From Streptomyces hygroscopicus (GTDB lineage: Bacteria > Actinomycetota > Actinomycetes > Streptomycetales > Streptomycetaceae), in NCBI GenBank assembly GCA_002021875.1, contig CP018627.1:1364001-1428000 (forward strand): 64,000 bases of DNA. Direction: 5' to 3'. Shown here one piece after another: positions 34,530 through 42,794 of the stretch. A program made the translations under genes and the position numbers. Position 1 is the first letter of the stretch; the number at the start of each line of letters is the position of its first letter. The notes under the pieces were generated by a model. It did no database searches. It saw only the letters and a list, made by a program, of their open reading frames with translations, and was not told the DNA's origin.

Positions 34530-35195
34530 TCAGGACTCCAGATCGTCGGCGAAGTGCCGGAAGCCGTGCCGATCCTGGTGCAGGGTCCACAGGGTGTCCG
34601 CCAGCACGGCCGGATCCTTCTTCTCCTGTCCGGGAACGATCGCGCCCGGGATGATCAGCTGCGCCACGTGGACGCCCTCGTCGGCGAGGGTGTCGTGCAG
34701 CAGCCGGCCGTACGCGCTCTCGGCGGCGAAGGCGACGGAGGTGCCCGCGCGCTCGGGGTGCGGCACCACGGCGGTGCCTCCGTTGACGAAGAGCACCGTG
34801 CCCCGGCCCAGGGCGCGCATACCGGGGAGCACCTGCCGTACGGCGGTGACGGGGCCGTACACGGAGAACTCCACCGGGCCCGCGAGGTCATCGGCGGTGG
34901 TGTCCAGGACCGGCAGCATGAATTCCCGCTGCGGCACCGGGCTGTACTGCAGAACCTCGATCGGCCCCAGGGCCGCGGCCGCGGCGTCCAGGGCGGCGGT
35001 GAGGGCCTTCGGATCGCGTACGTCGGCGGCGAAGCCGCGCGCCGTCACGCCCTCGCCGGTCAGGCCGGCGGCCAGGGCGTCGAGCCGGCCCTGGTCGCGG
35101 GAGATGAGGGCGGTGTCGTAGCCCTCACGGCCGAAGCGCCGCGCGACGGCGGCGCCGAGACCGGGGCCGGCTCCGATGATGGCAAGGGTGGTCGT
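34530..35195 (-). CDS. Divergent SDR-like protein with apparent ACG start
   Basis: A 221-residue Rossmann protein. The first ATG/GTG-type codon (35048) would remove the nucleotide motif. Reading upstream gives TTLAIIGAGPGLGAAVAR, a good GxGxxG start, preceded by codon ACG at 35195-35193 with GGAG 5 nt before it. Related proteins begin MTTLAIIGAGPGLG, so ACG stands where ATG is expected. The catalytic YxxxK reads YGRLL, without the Lys, and NNAG reads QYSP. It may be a poorly translated or non-enzymatic SDR. It lies upstream of nothing obvious and converges on the AKR gene. Confidence 0.7.
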   Translation of the reverse strand, partial: TTTLAIIGAGPGLGAAVARRFGREGYDTALISRDQGRLDALAAGLTGEGVTARGFAADVRDPKALTAALDAAAAALGPIEVLQYSPVPQREFMLPVLDTTADDLAGPVEFSVYGPVTAVRQVLPGMRALGRGTVLFVNGGTAVVPHPERAGTSVAFAAESAYGRLLHDTLADEGVHVAQLIIPGAIVPGQEKKDPAVLADTLWTLHQDRHGFRHFADDLES

Positions 35196-35287
35196 GGGTT
35201 CTCCGGGTGCTCGGGCGCCTCAGGGGCCGGGGTGTCGCGATGGCGGGGTGTGGTGAAGGCGGTCGTCGGTGACCCGCTCACTCGCCG

Positions 35288-35665
35288 TCACCGGGGCACG
35301 AGCCTCAGCGTCGTGGCGCGCGCCGTGTCCGCGACCATGGGCTCGACATAGGTTCCGCTGTAGCGGCCGTACTTGGAGCGGTACGCGTTGTCGACCCGGT
35401 CGTTGACACCGGGGTCGCCCTCCTCGATCAAGGTGACGTCCCGGTCCACGCCGCCGGAGCGGATGTGGCCCTCGTGGCTCCCGTGGGCGGTGCGCCACCA
35501 GGAGCCGCCGGTGCCCCGGTAGGAGCGGACGTAGAGGTCGTCGCCGTCACGGACGACCCAGATCGGCACCGCCGTACGCGGTGTGCCGTCGCCTTGCAGC
35601 GGCGCCATTTCCAGCTCGTCCGTCGTCGCGATCCGGTTGAGTTCGTCGCTGGTCCATGTCGTCAT
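35288..35665 (-). CDS. DUF2255 family protein
   Basis: A 125-residue protein starting MTTWTSDELNRIATTDELEM, with PIWVVRDGDDLYVRSYRG and GVNDRVDNAYRSKYGRY, the pattern of DUF2255 (a split-barrel, PNPOx-like fold of unproved function; flavin or F420 binding is possible). ATG 35665 follows a purine-rich tract on its own strand. It precedes the ACG-start SDR by 92 bp in the same direction, so the two may share a transcript. Confidence 0.88.
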   Translation of the reverse strand: MTTWTSDELNRIATTDELEMAPLQGDGTPRTAVPIWVVRDGDDLYVRSYRGTGGSWWRTAHGSHEGHIRSGGVDRDVTLIEEGDPGVNDRVDNAYRSKYGRYSGTYVEPMVADTARATTLRLVPR

Positions 35666-35794
35666 CGTCTGCCTCCTTCACGAGTAACCGAAAGGGGAGA
35701 ATTCCATCTCGGGAGGAAAGCAACCAGGGAGATAACCCTCCGCCCTGGGCGGCCGGCGAACGATGCCCCACCGACCAGTATGCCGAGCGGGAGG

Positions 35795-36387
35795 TCACCC
35801 GGCGAGGGCGGCGAACGCCTCGTCCAGGAGGGCGGTGAGATCGGGGCGGCCGTCGGAGGCCGTCCAGTGGTCGAGGGCGATGTTCAGGCAGCCCAGAGCG
35901 GTGGCGGCCTTCACCGACAGGGCCAGGGGGGTGGGACGCGGATCGTCGCCGGGCCGCTCGGCGAGGGCCTGGGCCAGCACGGGCCGCCAGCCGTCCTGCT
36001 TCTCCAGCAGCCGGGCACACAGGGCGGGGGTGGTCCGGACCAGACGGGTCGTCGCGAGGGCGCTGACCGGGTCCCGGCGGTGGTAGGCGAGGACGACGTC
36101 CAGCGCGCGCCGCAGAGCCGTCCAGTCGTCCTCGTCGGCGGGCCTGGCCCGCAGGGCGTCGGCGGCCCGCTCGCCGTAGGCGTCGAAGGCGCTAGGACGG
36201 CCTCTTCCTTGCCGCCGACGTAGCGCAGGAAGGTGCTGCGCGAGACACCGGCGGCCGCGGCCAGGTCGTTGATGGTGACCTTCTCGAAGCCCTTGCTCCG
36301 GAACAGGCCGGACGCCACCTCGGCCAGCTCGGCCCGGATGGCCGCTCGCGCGATGTCTCTCGTGCTCGTACGCGCCGTTCCGTTCAC
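35795..36387 (-). pseudogene. TetR-family regulator with a frameshift
   Basis: The N-terminus (MNGTARTSTRDIARAAIRAE, then SKGFEKVTINDLAAAAGVS and STFLRYVGGKEEAVL) is a normal TetR DNA-binding domain from ATG 36387. Directly after EEAVL the frame leaves homology. A shift by one base near 36188-36194 restores AFDAYGERAADALRA and a full ligand domain down to LLDEAFAALAG (stop at 35795). Inserting one G (GCGCC to GGCGCC) would give an intact gene of about 197 residues. Either the gene is broken or the assembly has an error. A palindrome that fits a TetR operator is intact just upstream, in front of a divergent SDR gene. Confidence 0.8.
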
Positions 36388-36410
36388 CCCGCGATTCTAC
36401 CGCTGGGCTG

Positions 36411-36426
36411 AACCACGATCGCGGTT
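36411..36426. promoter_or_regulatory. Palindromic operator AACCACGATCGCGGTT
   Basis: A 16-bp palindrome with 14 of 16 symmetric positions (AACC-R-CGATCG-Y-GGTT), 24 bp upstream of the frameshifted TetR gene and 98 bp before the divergent SDR start. It is the likely site of that TetR protein. Confidence 0.6.
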
Positions 36427-36523
36427 ATGAGATCCGAGCCCTGTTATGACACCAGGTTCCATGCTAGGAATGCTGATTCACGGTGATTCTTCGGTTCCAG
36501 ACCTCTGTGAGCGGGAGAGCGGC

Positions 36524-37294
36524 ATGCGAGGACTTCAGGGCAAGAGGATCGTCGTCGCGGGCGGCGCCACCGGGATCGGCGCCGCCACGGCCGAGCGGCT
36601 CGCCGAGGAGGGCGCCTCGGTCGTCGTCGGCGACATCAACCTCGTGGGTGCGAAGGCCACCTCCCAGCGCATCGCCGAGGCCGGCGGCACCGCGGTCGCC
36701 GTCGAGTTCGACCTCGCCGACGAGGAGTCGATCGGTGCGCTGGTCGACCGGGCCGCCGCCGAGTTCGGCGGGGTCGACGGGCTCTACAACGTCGGCGCCG
36801 ACCTCTCGGACGACCACCTGGGCCGGGACACCGACCTGCTGGAGATGGACCCGGCCCTCTGGCGGCGCACCCACGAGGTGAACCTGCTCGGCTACGCCCT
36901 CACCTGCCGGGCGGTCATCCCACGGCTGCTGGCCCAGGGCGGCGGCGTCATCGTCAACACCTCCTCCGGCGCGGCCTGGGGTGGGGAGCCCCGGCGTCCC
37001 GCGTACGCCGCCTCCAAGGCCGGGATCAACGCGCTGACCCGCCATATCGCCTCCCGGTGGGGCAAGGAGGGCATCCGCTGCAACGCCGTGGCGCCCGGGC
37101 TGGTCATGGGCGACACCCAGAAGCAGCGGGACGACCAGCGGCTGCAGGCCATGGCGCTGAAGATCGCCCGTAGTCCGCGGCTGGGCGAGCCCGCGGACGT
37201 GGCCGGCACCGTGGCCTTTCTCCTCTCGGACGACGCCGAGTGGGTCAACGGCCAGGTGTGGTCGGTCTGTGGCGGCATGAGCCTGCGCGACTGA
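36524..37294 (+). CDS. SDR-family oxidoreductase
   Basis: A 256-residue classical SDR: VAGGATGIGAATAERLAEEG, VGDINLVGAKA (acidic residue favouring NAD), LYNVGADL in place of NNAG, VIVNTSSGAAWG, RPAYAASKAGINAL with YxxxK, and APGLVMGDT. ATG 36524 follows GGGAGAG and is preferred to an ATG at 36446 that would place the TetR-side palindrome too close. It is probably repressed by the divergent TetR protein when intact. Substrate unknown. Confidence 0.92.
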   Translation: MRGLQGKRIVVAGGATGIGAATAERLAEEGASVVVGDINLVGAKATSQRIAEAGGTAVAVEFDLADEESIGALVDRAAAEFGGVDGLYNVGADLSDDHLGRDTDLLEMDPALWRRTHEVNLLGYALTCRAVIPRLLAQGGGVIVNTSSGAAWGGEPRRPAYAASKAGINALTRHIASRWGKEGIRCNAVAPGLVMGDTQKQRDDQRLQAMALKIARSPRLGEPADVAGTVAFLLSDDAEWVNGQVWSVCGGMSLRD

Positions 37295-37337
37295 GACTCC
37301 CCCAGAGCCGGTCTCGGCCAGGGCGCTCTACGGCGAC

Positions 37338-38903
37338 CTACGGCGTCCAGGGTGCGGACACCTGCCAGCTCACGTCATCGGTCCACGACGTGGCGCTGTC
37401 GAAGACGTTGGATCCTCCGTCGGAGGCGATGTACGCCTTGTTCTCGTAGTGGCGGATGAACCGGTCGGGGTAGTTGTACGAAGCGAACGAGGTGCCCTGG
37501 CCGCTCTTGCCGGTCTGGGGGCAGAACGTCGCGTCGGCCCGGAAGACCGCGGTGCCGTCCATCGGCTGCCGGAGCAACTGGTAGTTGTAGTGCCGCAGGA
37601 AGTCACCGGGGTAGTTGCGCGACTCGAACGACACGCACGAGGTGTTGGCGAGGCCGCGCCGCACGATCCAGGACGCGTCGCCCTTGTCGAGTGCGGAGCT
37701 GCCGGAGGACACCACGGAGGTGACGGCGCTGTTGGCCTGGTGGCGGATGTAGTGGTCGGTGTAGCCGGGGGTGGTGGCCCGCAGGGACATCGTCGAGCCC
37801 GCGTTGAGGGTGCCGCCCGCGACCGGGCTGGGCGCGCCGTAGCCCACGGAGACGATGTTGGCCTGCACCGCGTCGTCGGCCGCGTCGGTCGGAACGCCGC
37901 TGGTCATCACGCCTTCGAAGAAGGACCCGATGGACCCGTTGCTGTTGTCACCGCCGGTCCCGAGGACGATGGAGCCCTCCTGGTGCATCGGCGAGTAGCC
38001 CGGCCTGGACGGCTCCGGCCCCGCGTACTGGGTGGTGAGCCTGCCGGACTGGGCATTGCCGTCCCTGAGGGCGAAGTGGTTCTGCCCGTTGTTCTTCAGC
38101 AGGGCGGTGACGAAGGGCGCCGAGTTGCCGGTGTTCGAGGGGTTCTCGCTGTAGCCGCTGTCCGACTGGAACAGGCCGTTCTCCAGGTCCGCCTGCACCC
38201 AGGGCCCGGATCCGCCGCACGGCGGGAACCAGCACTCCGTGCCGAAGTTGATGGCGTCCATGTGGCCGTTGCCGGTGTCGGCGATCCGCACTTCGGCGTT
38301 GCCGTAGTCGAAGCAGCACAGTCCATTGACGTGGGTGCCGGACGTGACCATGTACATACCCTCGGGCTGGCCGTTGACGGCGACACCGGAGGCCGCGGTG
38401 TGCCGGTAGCCCATGCGGCCGGAGAAGGACGCGCCGTAAACCTGGTGGCCACCCGCGGTCACCGGTAACGCGTCGGCGGGCACACCGGAGTTGGCGGGAC
38501 CCGCGGTCCCGGCCGGTTCGATGGGCATGTGGTTGTGGCGCGGTGACTGGTCATAGATGACGTTGATGACGCAGGTCGTTCCGGCGCAGAAGGAGTCCTG
38601 CCGGGCGGCGTCGGCGTATCCGCCCGCCGTCAGCGTTCCCACGTCGGCCACGCCGCCGTCGGAGGCGCGTTTCAGCTGGTAGAGCGGGCCGTTGAAGGAT
38701 GTGTAGAGGGCGCGTGTGGTGCTGTGCGCGGCCACGCAGGGCGTACCGGCCGAGGCGTAGATGTCGCACGGCAGGGACGCCGCGGCCCGGGACGTGCCCG
38801 CGCCGCCGGCCAGGAGCCCGAAGACGAGGGCCGCTGTCGTACCCGCCGACAGCAGCGCTTTTCTCACCCTCGCGAGACGCGTGAGACCTGAAGGAACCTT
38901 CAT
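37338..38903 (-). CDS. abfB: Secreted alpha-L-arabinofuranosidase, GH54 with CBM42
   Basis: This secreted enzyme removes arabinose from arabinoxylan and arabinan. The 521-residue protein has a signal peptide (about 1-41), a GH54 catalytic domain and a C-terminal CBM42 (AbfB) arabinose-binding domain. Counting from the vicinal disulfide in GLCCFDYGN, the nucleophile of fungal AbfB (E221) aligns with ADLENG and the acid (D297) with GTGGDNSNG. CBM42 is seen in DHYIRHQ, GDFLRHYNYQL and DRFIRHYENKAYI, the three His-containing repeats. ATG 38903 precedes a Lys/Arg-rich signal. A motif like that at the GH62 remnant lies 52 bp upstream. Confidence 0.94.
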   Translation of the reverse strand: MKVPSGLTRLARVRKALLSAGTTAALVFGLLAGGAGTSRAAASLPCDIYASAGTPCVAAHSTTRALYTSFNGPLYQLKRASDGGVADVGTLTAGGYADAARQDSFCAGTTCVINVIYDQSPRHNHMPIEPAGTAGPANSGVPADALPVTAGGHQVYGASFSGRMGYRHTAASGVAVNGQPEGMYMVTSGTHVNGLCCFDYGNAEVRIADTGNGHMDAINFGTECWFPPCGGSGPWVQADLENGLFQSDSGYSENPSNTGNSAPFVTALLKNNGQNHFALRDGNAQSGRLTTQYAGPEPSRPGYSPMHQEGSIVLGTGGDNSNGSIGSFFEGVMTSGVPTDAADDAVQANIVSVGYGAPSPVAGGTLNAGSTMSLRATTPGYTDHYIRHQANSAVTSVVSSGSSALDKGDASWIVRRGLANTSCVSFESRNYPGDFLRHYNYQLLRQPMDGTAVFRADATFCPQTGKSGQGTSFASYNYPDRFIRHYENKAYIASDGGSNVFDSATSWTDDVSWQVSAPWTP

Positions 38904-38954
38904 GGGGGTGTCCTTCCCCGTGCATGCCGAATGTCAGGTGCATGTCATGATTCT

Positions 38955-38991
38955 GGTTCGATATTTCGTACGTTGACCGTGAAATCGAACC
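38955..38991. promoter_or_regulatory. Inverted repeat upstream of the GH54 gene
   Basis: GGTTCGAT (38955-38962) and ATCGAACC (38984-38991) are perfect 8-bp arms 21 bp apart. The left side continues as TTCGATATTTCGTA (38957-38970), a 12/14 match to the palindrome at 1088 by the GH62 remnant. Confidence 0.55.
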
Positions 38992-39255
38992 TGACGGTAG
39001 AACCGGCGACCGTCGGCGTCAATGGCCGTGGACGACTTGGCCGCTCCCGGCACGGGACGGCGGGGCAGTTTCCGCACCGCCATGCCATCCGGCGTTCGGA
39101 CGCCGTTGGGCGCCGAGCCCGCCGCCGTCTGCGGCCCCGACATCGCTCGGCGGCCCACCGGGATCCCGGCCCGGGAAGGTATTCGGAGAGGAGTAGTCTC
39201 CTGCGCAGCGGCTCATACGGTTCGTTCGCCCCACACCGAAACGAGGAGAGACCGG
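38992..39255. other. Intergenic region before the exonuclease gene
   Basis: About 260 bases between divergent GH54 and exonuclease genes. I see no gene or strong hairpin here beyond the operator-like repeat just upstream. An ORF running in from 39022 is a read-through extension of the exonuclease frame without homology. Confidence 0.5.
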
Positions 39256-39864
39256 TTGTCGACGTTTGTCGTGTTCGACCTTGAGTTCACCTCATGGTCG
39301 GGATCGCTCGAGCAGGACTGGTCGGAGCCGGGGCAGCTTCGCGAAATCGTCCAGATCGGCGCCTTGCGCATCAGCACCGGTCATTCCGCTGACGACCACT
39401 CGGTTGTCGAGGAATACGAGGCGCTGGTCAGGCCGGTGGTCAACCCGCGGCTGTCCCCTTTCTTCACCGGCCTCACGGGCATCGACCAGGAAACCGTGGA
39501 CCGCGAGGGAATCGCCCCCGCCGAGGCGCTCAGTGACTTCCTGGCGTTCTGCCGGGGCCAGTCCGTGCTCTCCTACGGCAACGACATGGTCGTCCTCGGG
39601 GAGAACGTGGGATGGGCCCGGGCGCGCGGGGAGGAGATCAAGAACGGCTTTCTCAGCGCCGGCTTCCTGAATATCCGCCCATGGCTGAACAGCGTCGCAC
39701 CGATAACGGCATCGGCCAACTCCGGTCGGCTCTGGGAAGCACTCAATCTGCCCAAACCCGTGGCCGGCAGGGAGCACTCAGCGCTCTTCGACTGTTATTC
39801 GATCGCCGCGGCGATCAGACACGTATACGCCGGTGGGGCCGCCCTGCCCGAGGGATGGCTCTAG
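39256..39864 (+). CDS. DEDDh-type 3'-5' exonuclease (RNase T/DnaQ-like)
   Basis: A 202-residue exonuclease domain protein. ExoI is FVVFDLEFTSWSG (Asp, Glu), ExoII is VLSYGNDMVVLGEN (Asp), and ExoIII is REHSALFDCYSIA (His, Asp). FFTGLTGIDQETVDREG matches the thymidine-exonuclease fold between them. It removes nucleotides from 3' ends of DNA or RNA; which one is unclear. TTG 39256 has GAGGAGAG 5 nt upstream and starts exactly before the conserved beta strand, so it is preferred to longer readings. Confidence 0.9.
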   Translation: MSTFVVFDLEFTSWSGSLEQDWSEPGQLREIVQIGALRISTGHSADDHSVVEEYEALVRPVVNPRLSPFFTGLTGIDQETVDREGIAPAEALSDFLAFCRGQSVLSYGNDMVVLGENVGWARARGEEIKNGFLSAGFLNIRPWLNSVAPITASANSGRLWEALNLPKPVAGREHSALFDCYSIAAAIRHVYAGGAALPEGWL

Positions 39865-39991
39865 CGGTGGAGCGGATCGGCCATCGCGGGCGTGTCGTAC
39901 GACGCGCTGTTGGCGAGTGGCACGATGGCCCGGAGATCTTGGTCGGCGGCGCTCATGCGCGTCGTCCGGTATGCAAGAAGGGAACCCCCTT

Positions 39992-40747
39992 ATGACCGCA
40001 GTGCGCGGAACAGCCGTCGACATCCCCACCCGGGACGGCATCGCCGACGCCTATCTGGTCCATCCCGACGACACCGACCGCCACCCGGCCGTTCTGCTGT
40101 ACATGGACGCCTTCGGCCTCCGGCCCCACCTGCGGGGGATGGCCGACCGCCTGGCCGCGGCCGGTTACACCGTGCTGGCGCCCAACGTCTTCTACCGCCA
40201 CGGGCGTGCTCCCGTGGTGGAGTTGCCCGACTTCCTCGACTTCGCGGCGCGTCCGGAGATCTTCCAGGACATCCTCCCGATCGCACAGGAGCTCACCCCC
40301 GAGCGCGCGATGAACGACGCCGGCACCTATCTGGACTGGCTGGCCTCCTGCCCGCAGGCCACCGACGGACCCGTGGGCATCACCGGCTACTGCCTGGGCG
40401 CCGGGCTGGCCCTGCGTACCGCCGGAAGCTACCCCGACCGCGTTGCCGCGGCGGCCGGTTTCCACGGCGGCAACCTGGCCACCGAGGCACCGGACAGCCC
40501 GCACACGGTGGCCGGACAGGTCACCGCCGAGCTGTACTTCGGACACGCGGACCAGGACCACTCCCTTCCGCCCGAGCAGATGGAGCGCCTGGACAAGGCC
40601 CTCACCGAGGCCGGTGTCCGCCACCGCGCCGAGGTCTACCCGGGCGCGCAGCACGGCTACACCCAGGCCGACACCGTCTCCTACAACGCCGAGGCCGCCG
40701 AACGCCACTGGGAGGCCCTGCTCGAGCTCTTCGGCCGCACTCTCTGA
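39992..40747 (+). CDS. Dienelactone hydrolase family protein
   Basis: A 251-residue alpha/beta hydrolase of the DLH family. The nucleophile is Cys in VGITGYCLGAGLAL, the acid lies in YFGHADQDHSLP and the His in PGAQHGYTQAD. Its N-terminus VDIPTRDGIADAYLV and the HPAVLLYMDAFGLRP loop are typical. Family members open muconolactone-type rings, but many bacterial members have other, unknown ester substrates. ATG 39992 follows AAGAAGGG at a longer spacing. No aromatic-degradation genes adjoin it. Confidence 0.9.
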   Translation: MTAVRGTAVDIPTRDGIADAYLVHPDDTDRHPAVLLYMDAFGLRPHLRGMADRLAAAGYTVLAPNVFYRHGRAPVVELPDFLDFAARPEIFQDILPIAQELTPERAMNDAGTYLDWLASCPQATDGPVGITGYCLGAGLALRTAGSYPDRVAAAAGFHGGNLATEAPDSPHTVAGQVTAELYFGHADQDHSLPPEQMERLDKALTEAGVRHRAEVYPGAQHGYTQADTVSYNAEAAERHWEALLELFGRTL

Positions 40748-40751
40748 CCAT

Positions 40752-40810
40752 GGCTGGTGACCAGCCGCCTCGGGCTGGTCACCACCCTCCGGCGCTGGTC
40801 ACCACCCTCC
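40752..40810. repeat. Hairpin and 17-bp direct repeat after the DLH gene
   Basis: GGCTGG-TGA-CCAGCC (40752-40766) is a short perfect hairpin 5 bp after the stop. GCTGGTCACCACCCTCC then occurs at 40774-40790 and 40794-40810 (20-bp period). The region lies between convergent genes and may act as a terminator. Confidence 0.5.
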
Positions 40811-40821
40811 TGCGACCGGGC

Positions 40822-41724
40822 CTAGAGCTGCCGGAGGTGGTCACGCAGGGCGCGGGCCACCTGCGCCATGAGGGCGTCGGCGCCGGGCTGGGTGCTCGCG
40901 GGCACGAGTGACTCGGTGAGCACGGCGATGGCGAACGCCTGACCGTCGGAGTGCTCGACGATGCCGATCTCATGGCGGAGGTTGAGGAGGGTGCCGGTCT
41001 TGGAGGACCAGGTGGTGGCGTCGGAGCTGAAGTCCGGGGCGAGCCGGTGCCGCAGCATGTTGTGGGCCATGAGATCGCGCACGTGCAGCGCCACGTCGGG
41101 GTGGATTTTCGACGGTGTCCACAGAGCCCCGAGCAGGTCCACCCAGGCTCGTGCGCTGCCGGTGTTGGCGCGGGTGGTGTCGAGTTGCGGCACCCGGTGG
41201 CCACGGCCGCTGGTGCCCGCGTCGATGGCGAGGGCGTGGGCGAGATGCACCTGCTCGGCGTCGAAACGCTCCACGGGGGTTTCGGTCAGTTCGCGCATAC
41301 CGTGCCGGACGGTGATGCCGCGCAGCCCGAGTTCCTGGAGGATCTCGGCGACCTGGGCGGGCGGGGTGAGGTCGAACAGCGCATCGGCCGCCGTTCCGTC
41401 ACTTACACACGTGCTGAGGTAGAGCAGATCCTCGATCGCGATCCGGGCGGGGTGGCGGAACCGGCTCAGCCCGGTGGGACCGGGCGTGGTGATCCGCCCC
41501 GGGGGTACGTCGAGCAGCGTCCCTCCGTCGAGTTCGCCGCGCCGGATGCGCTCCGCCGTCGCCAGCGCGAGCGGGACCTTGACCAGGGAGGCGGACGGCA
41601 GCTGGGTGTCCGGGTCGATCCCCAGCTCGTCCCCCGTGTGGAGATCCCGTACGAGCAGGCAGCCGTGCAGTCCTCCGTCGCGCAACTGCTCGCGCAGATC
41701 GCGCAGCAGTGTCTCGGTGCTCAC
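40822..41724 (-). CDS. Class A beta-lactamase-like serine hydrolase
   Basis: A 300-residue serine hydrolase with SASLVK (SxxK), CVSDGTA where class A enzymes have SDN, and WSSKTGTLLN (KTG). No lipobox or clear signal peptide is seen at the GTG start 41724, unlike true exported beta-lactamases, so it may be a cytoplasmic relative. The GTG overlaps the stop of the upstream LysR gene (translational coupling). The longer frame to 42354 runs through LysR and is rejected. Whether it hydrolyses beta-lactams is unknown; the changed SDG motif argues for caution. Confidence 0.85.
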   Translation of the reverse strand: MSTETLLRDLREQLRDGGLHGCLLVRDLHTGDELGIDPDTQLPSASLVKVPLALATAERIRRGELDGGTLLDVPPGRITTPGPTGLSRFRHPARIAIEDLLYLSTCVSDGTAADALFDLTPPAQVAEILQELGLRGITVRHGMRELTETPVERFDAEQVHLAHALAIDAGTSGRGHRVPQLDTTRANTGSARAWVDLLGALWTPSKIHPDVALHVRDLMAHNMLRHRLAPDFSSDATTWSSKTGTLLNLRHEIGIVEHSDGQAFAIAVLTESLVPASTQPGADALMAQVARALRDHLRQL

Positions 41725-42623
41725 GCTTCCGTTCCTTCCTCGGTGTCCGCCGGGGTGTCCGCGCCGAGGCAGCGGGCGATGGCGCCGCCCAGGCGCCCTT
41801 CGATGGGCTGCGGATTGCCGTCCGCGGCGGCGGCGAGAGCGAACCCCCGGCCGAGCGTGATCTCGCCGATGGGCCGCCACTTCAAGGCGAGTTCCGCCGC
41901 CTGCGCGGGAGAGCACAGCAACAGGTCGCGGGTGCACAGGACTTCGGCGGCGGCGGTCGTCAGGTCGGTGGCGGCCACGAGCTGGGCGGGCCGCAGACCG
42001 ACCGCGTCGCGCAGCCGGGTCAGCGGATCGCGGATATGCGGCACATCGTCCTCCGGCTGGATCCAGATACGGCGGGCCGAGCCCGGAGCGGCCCGGCCGA
42101 CCCGCAGCGTTTCGAGATAGACCCGCCGCACACCGGGATCCCGGACTCCGGCGAGCCCGAGCGGCACGGACCACGTGGCCTCGTCCGCGGGCACCGCGAG
42201 CAGGGCGGCCCGCACCTGCTGCGCGTGGATGAGCTCCAGGCGCCGTGCCGGCGCCGCCACGCGGAGATCGAGCGTGATCCCGTGCCCGCGTGCCTCGGCG
42301 ACGAGGCGGGCGAGATCGGCCGTGGAACAGATGCCGGGCATCGCGAGCCGCCACGGCTTGCGCTTGGCGGCCTCGGCCTCGTGCAGCAGCACATCGGCCG
42401 CCTGTACGAGCTGTCTGGCCACCGGCAGCATCTCCCGCCCGAACGGGGTGAGTACGGCCCGCCGTGAGGTGCGCTCGAAGAGCTGCTCACCGAAGCGCTC
42501 CTCCAGAGCGGCCACCCGACGGCTGGCCACCGACTGGGACATCCGGGCAGCGGCCGCCCCGACGGTGAAGCTTCCGCGCTCACTCACGCTGACGAACGCA
42601 CGGCACGCTCCCACCAGATCCAC
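41721..42623 (-). CDS. LysR-family regulator, AmpR-like position
   Basis: A 300-residue LysR protein: VGACRAFVSVSERGSFTVGA, then RMSQSVASRRVAALEERFGE, LFERTSRRAVLTPFG in the DNA-binding domain, and an effector domain from about residue 90. It lies between two class A beta-lactamase-type genes: co-transcribed with one (overlap at 41721-41724) and divergent from the other. This resembles AmpR/BlaA-type control of Streptomyces beta-lactamases. A T-N11-A palindrome lies 12 bp upstream. Confidence 0.9.
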   Translation of the reverse strand: MDLVGACRAFVSVSERGSFTVGAAAARMSQSVASRRVAALEERFGEQLFERTSRRAVLTPFGREMLPVARQLVQAADVLLHEAEAAKRKPWRLAMPGICSTADLARLVAEARGHGITLDLRVAAPARRLELIHAQQVRAALLAVPADEATWSVPLGLAGVRDPGVRRVYLETLRVGRAAPGSARRIWIQPEDDVPHIRDPLTRLRDAVGLRPAQLVAATDLTTAAAEVLCTRDLLLCSPAQAAELALKWRPIGEITLGRGFALAAAADGNPQPIEGRLGGAIARCLGADTPADTEEGTEA

Positions 42624-42634
42624 ATCCGCACTCT

Positions 42635-42649
42635 ATGCCAGATCAGCAT
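42635..42649. promoter_or_regulatory. LysR T-N11-A box ATGC-N7-GCAT
   Basis: ATGCCAGATCAGCAT has ATGC/GCAT arms and fits the T-N11-A rule of LysR sites. It lies between the LysR start (42623) and the divergent beta-lactamase gene, so it suits autoregulation and beta-lactamase control. Confidence 0.55.
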
Positions 42650-42794
42650 GAAGAAGCGCAGGAGCGTATTGGACCGCATAGCCGCCCGACGGCGAAGGTG
42701 ATCCCGATGCCCACGGCCGCGCCCCGGCGAGGGGCCCGGTCGTTCCATCCCCTGTGCCCCCTGCGTGACGGGGGCCCAATCGGAGGTCAGGATC

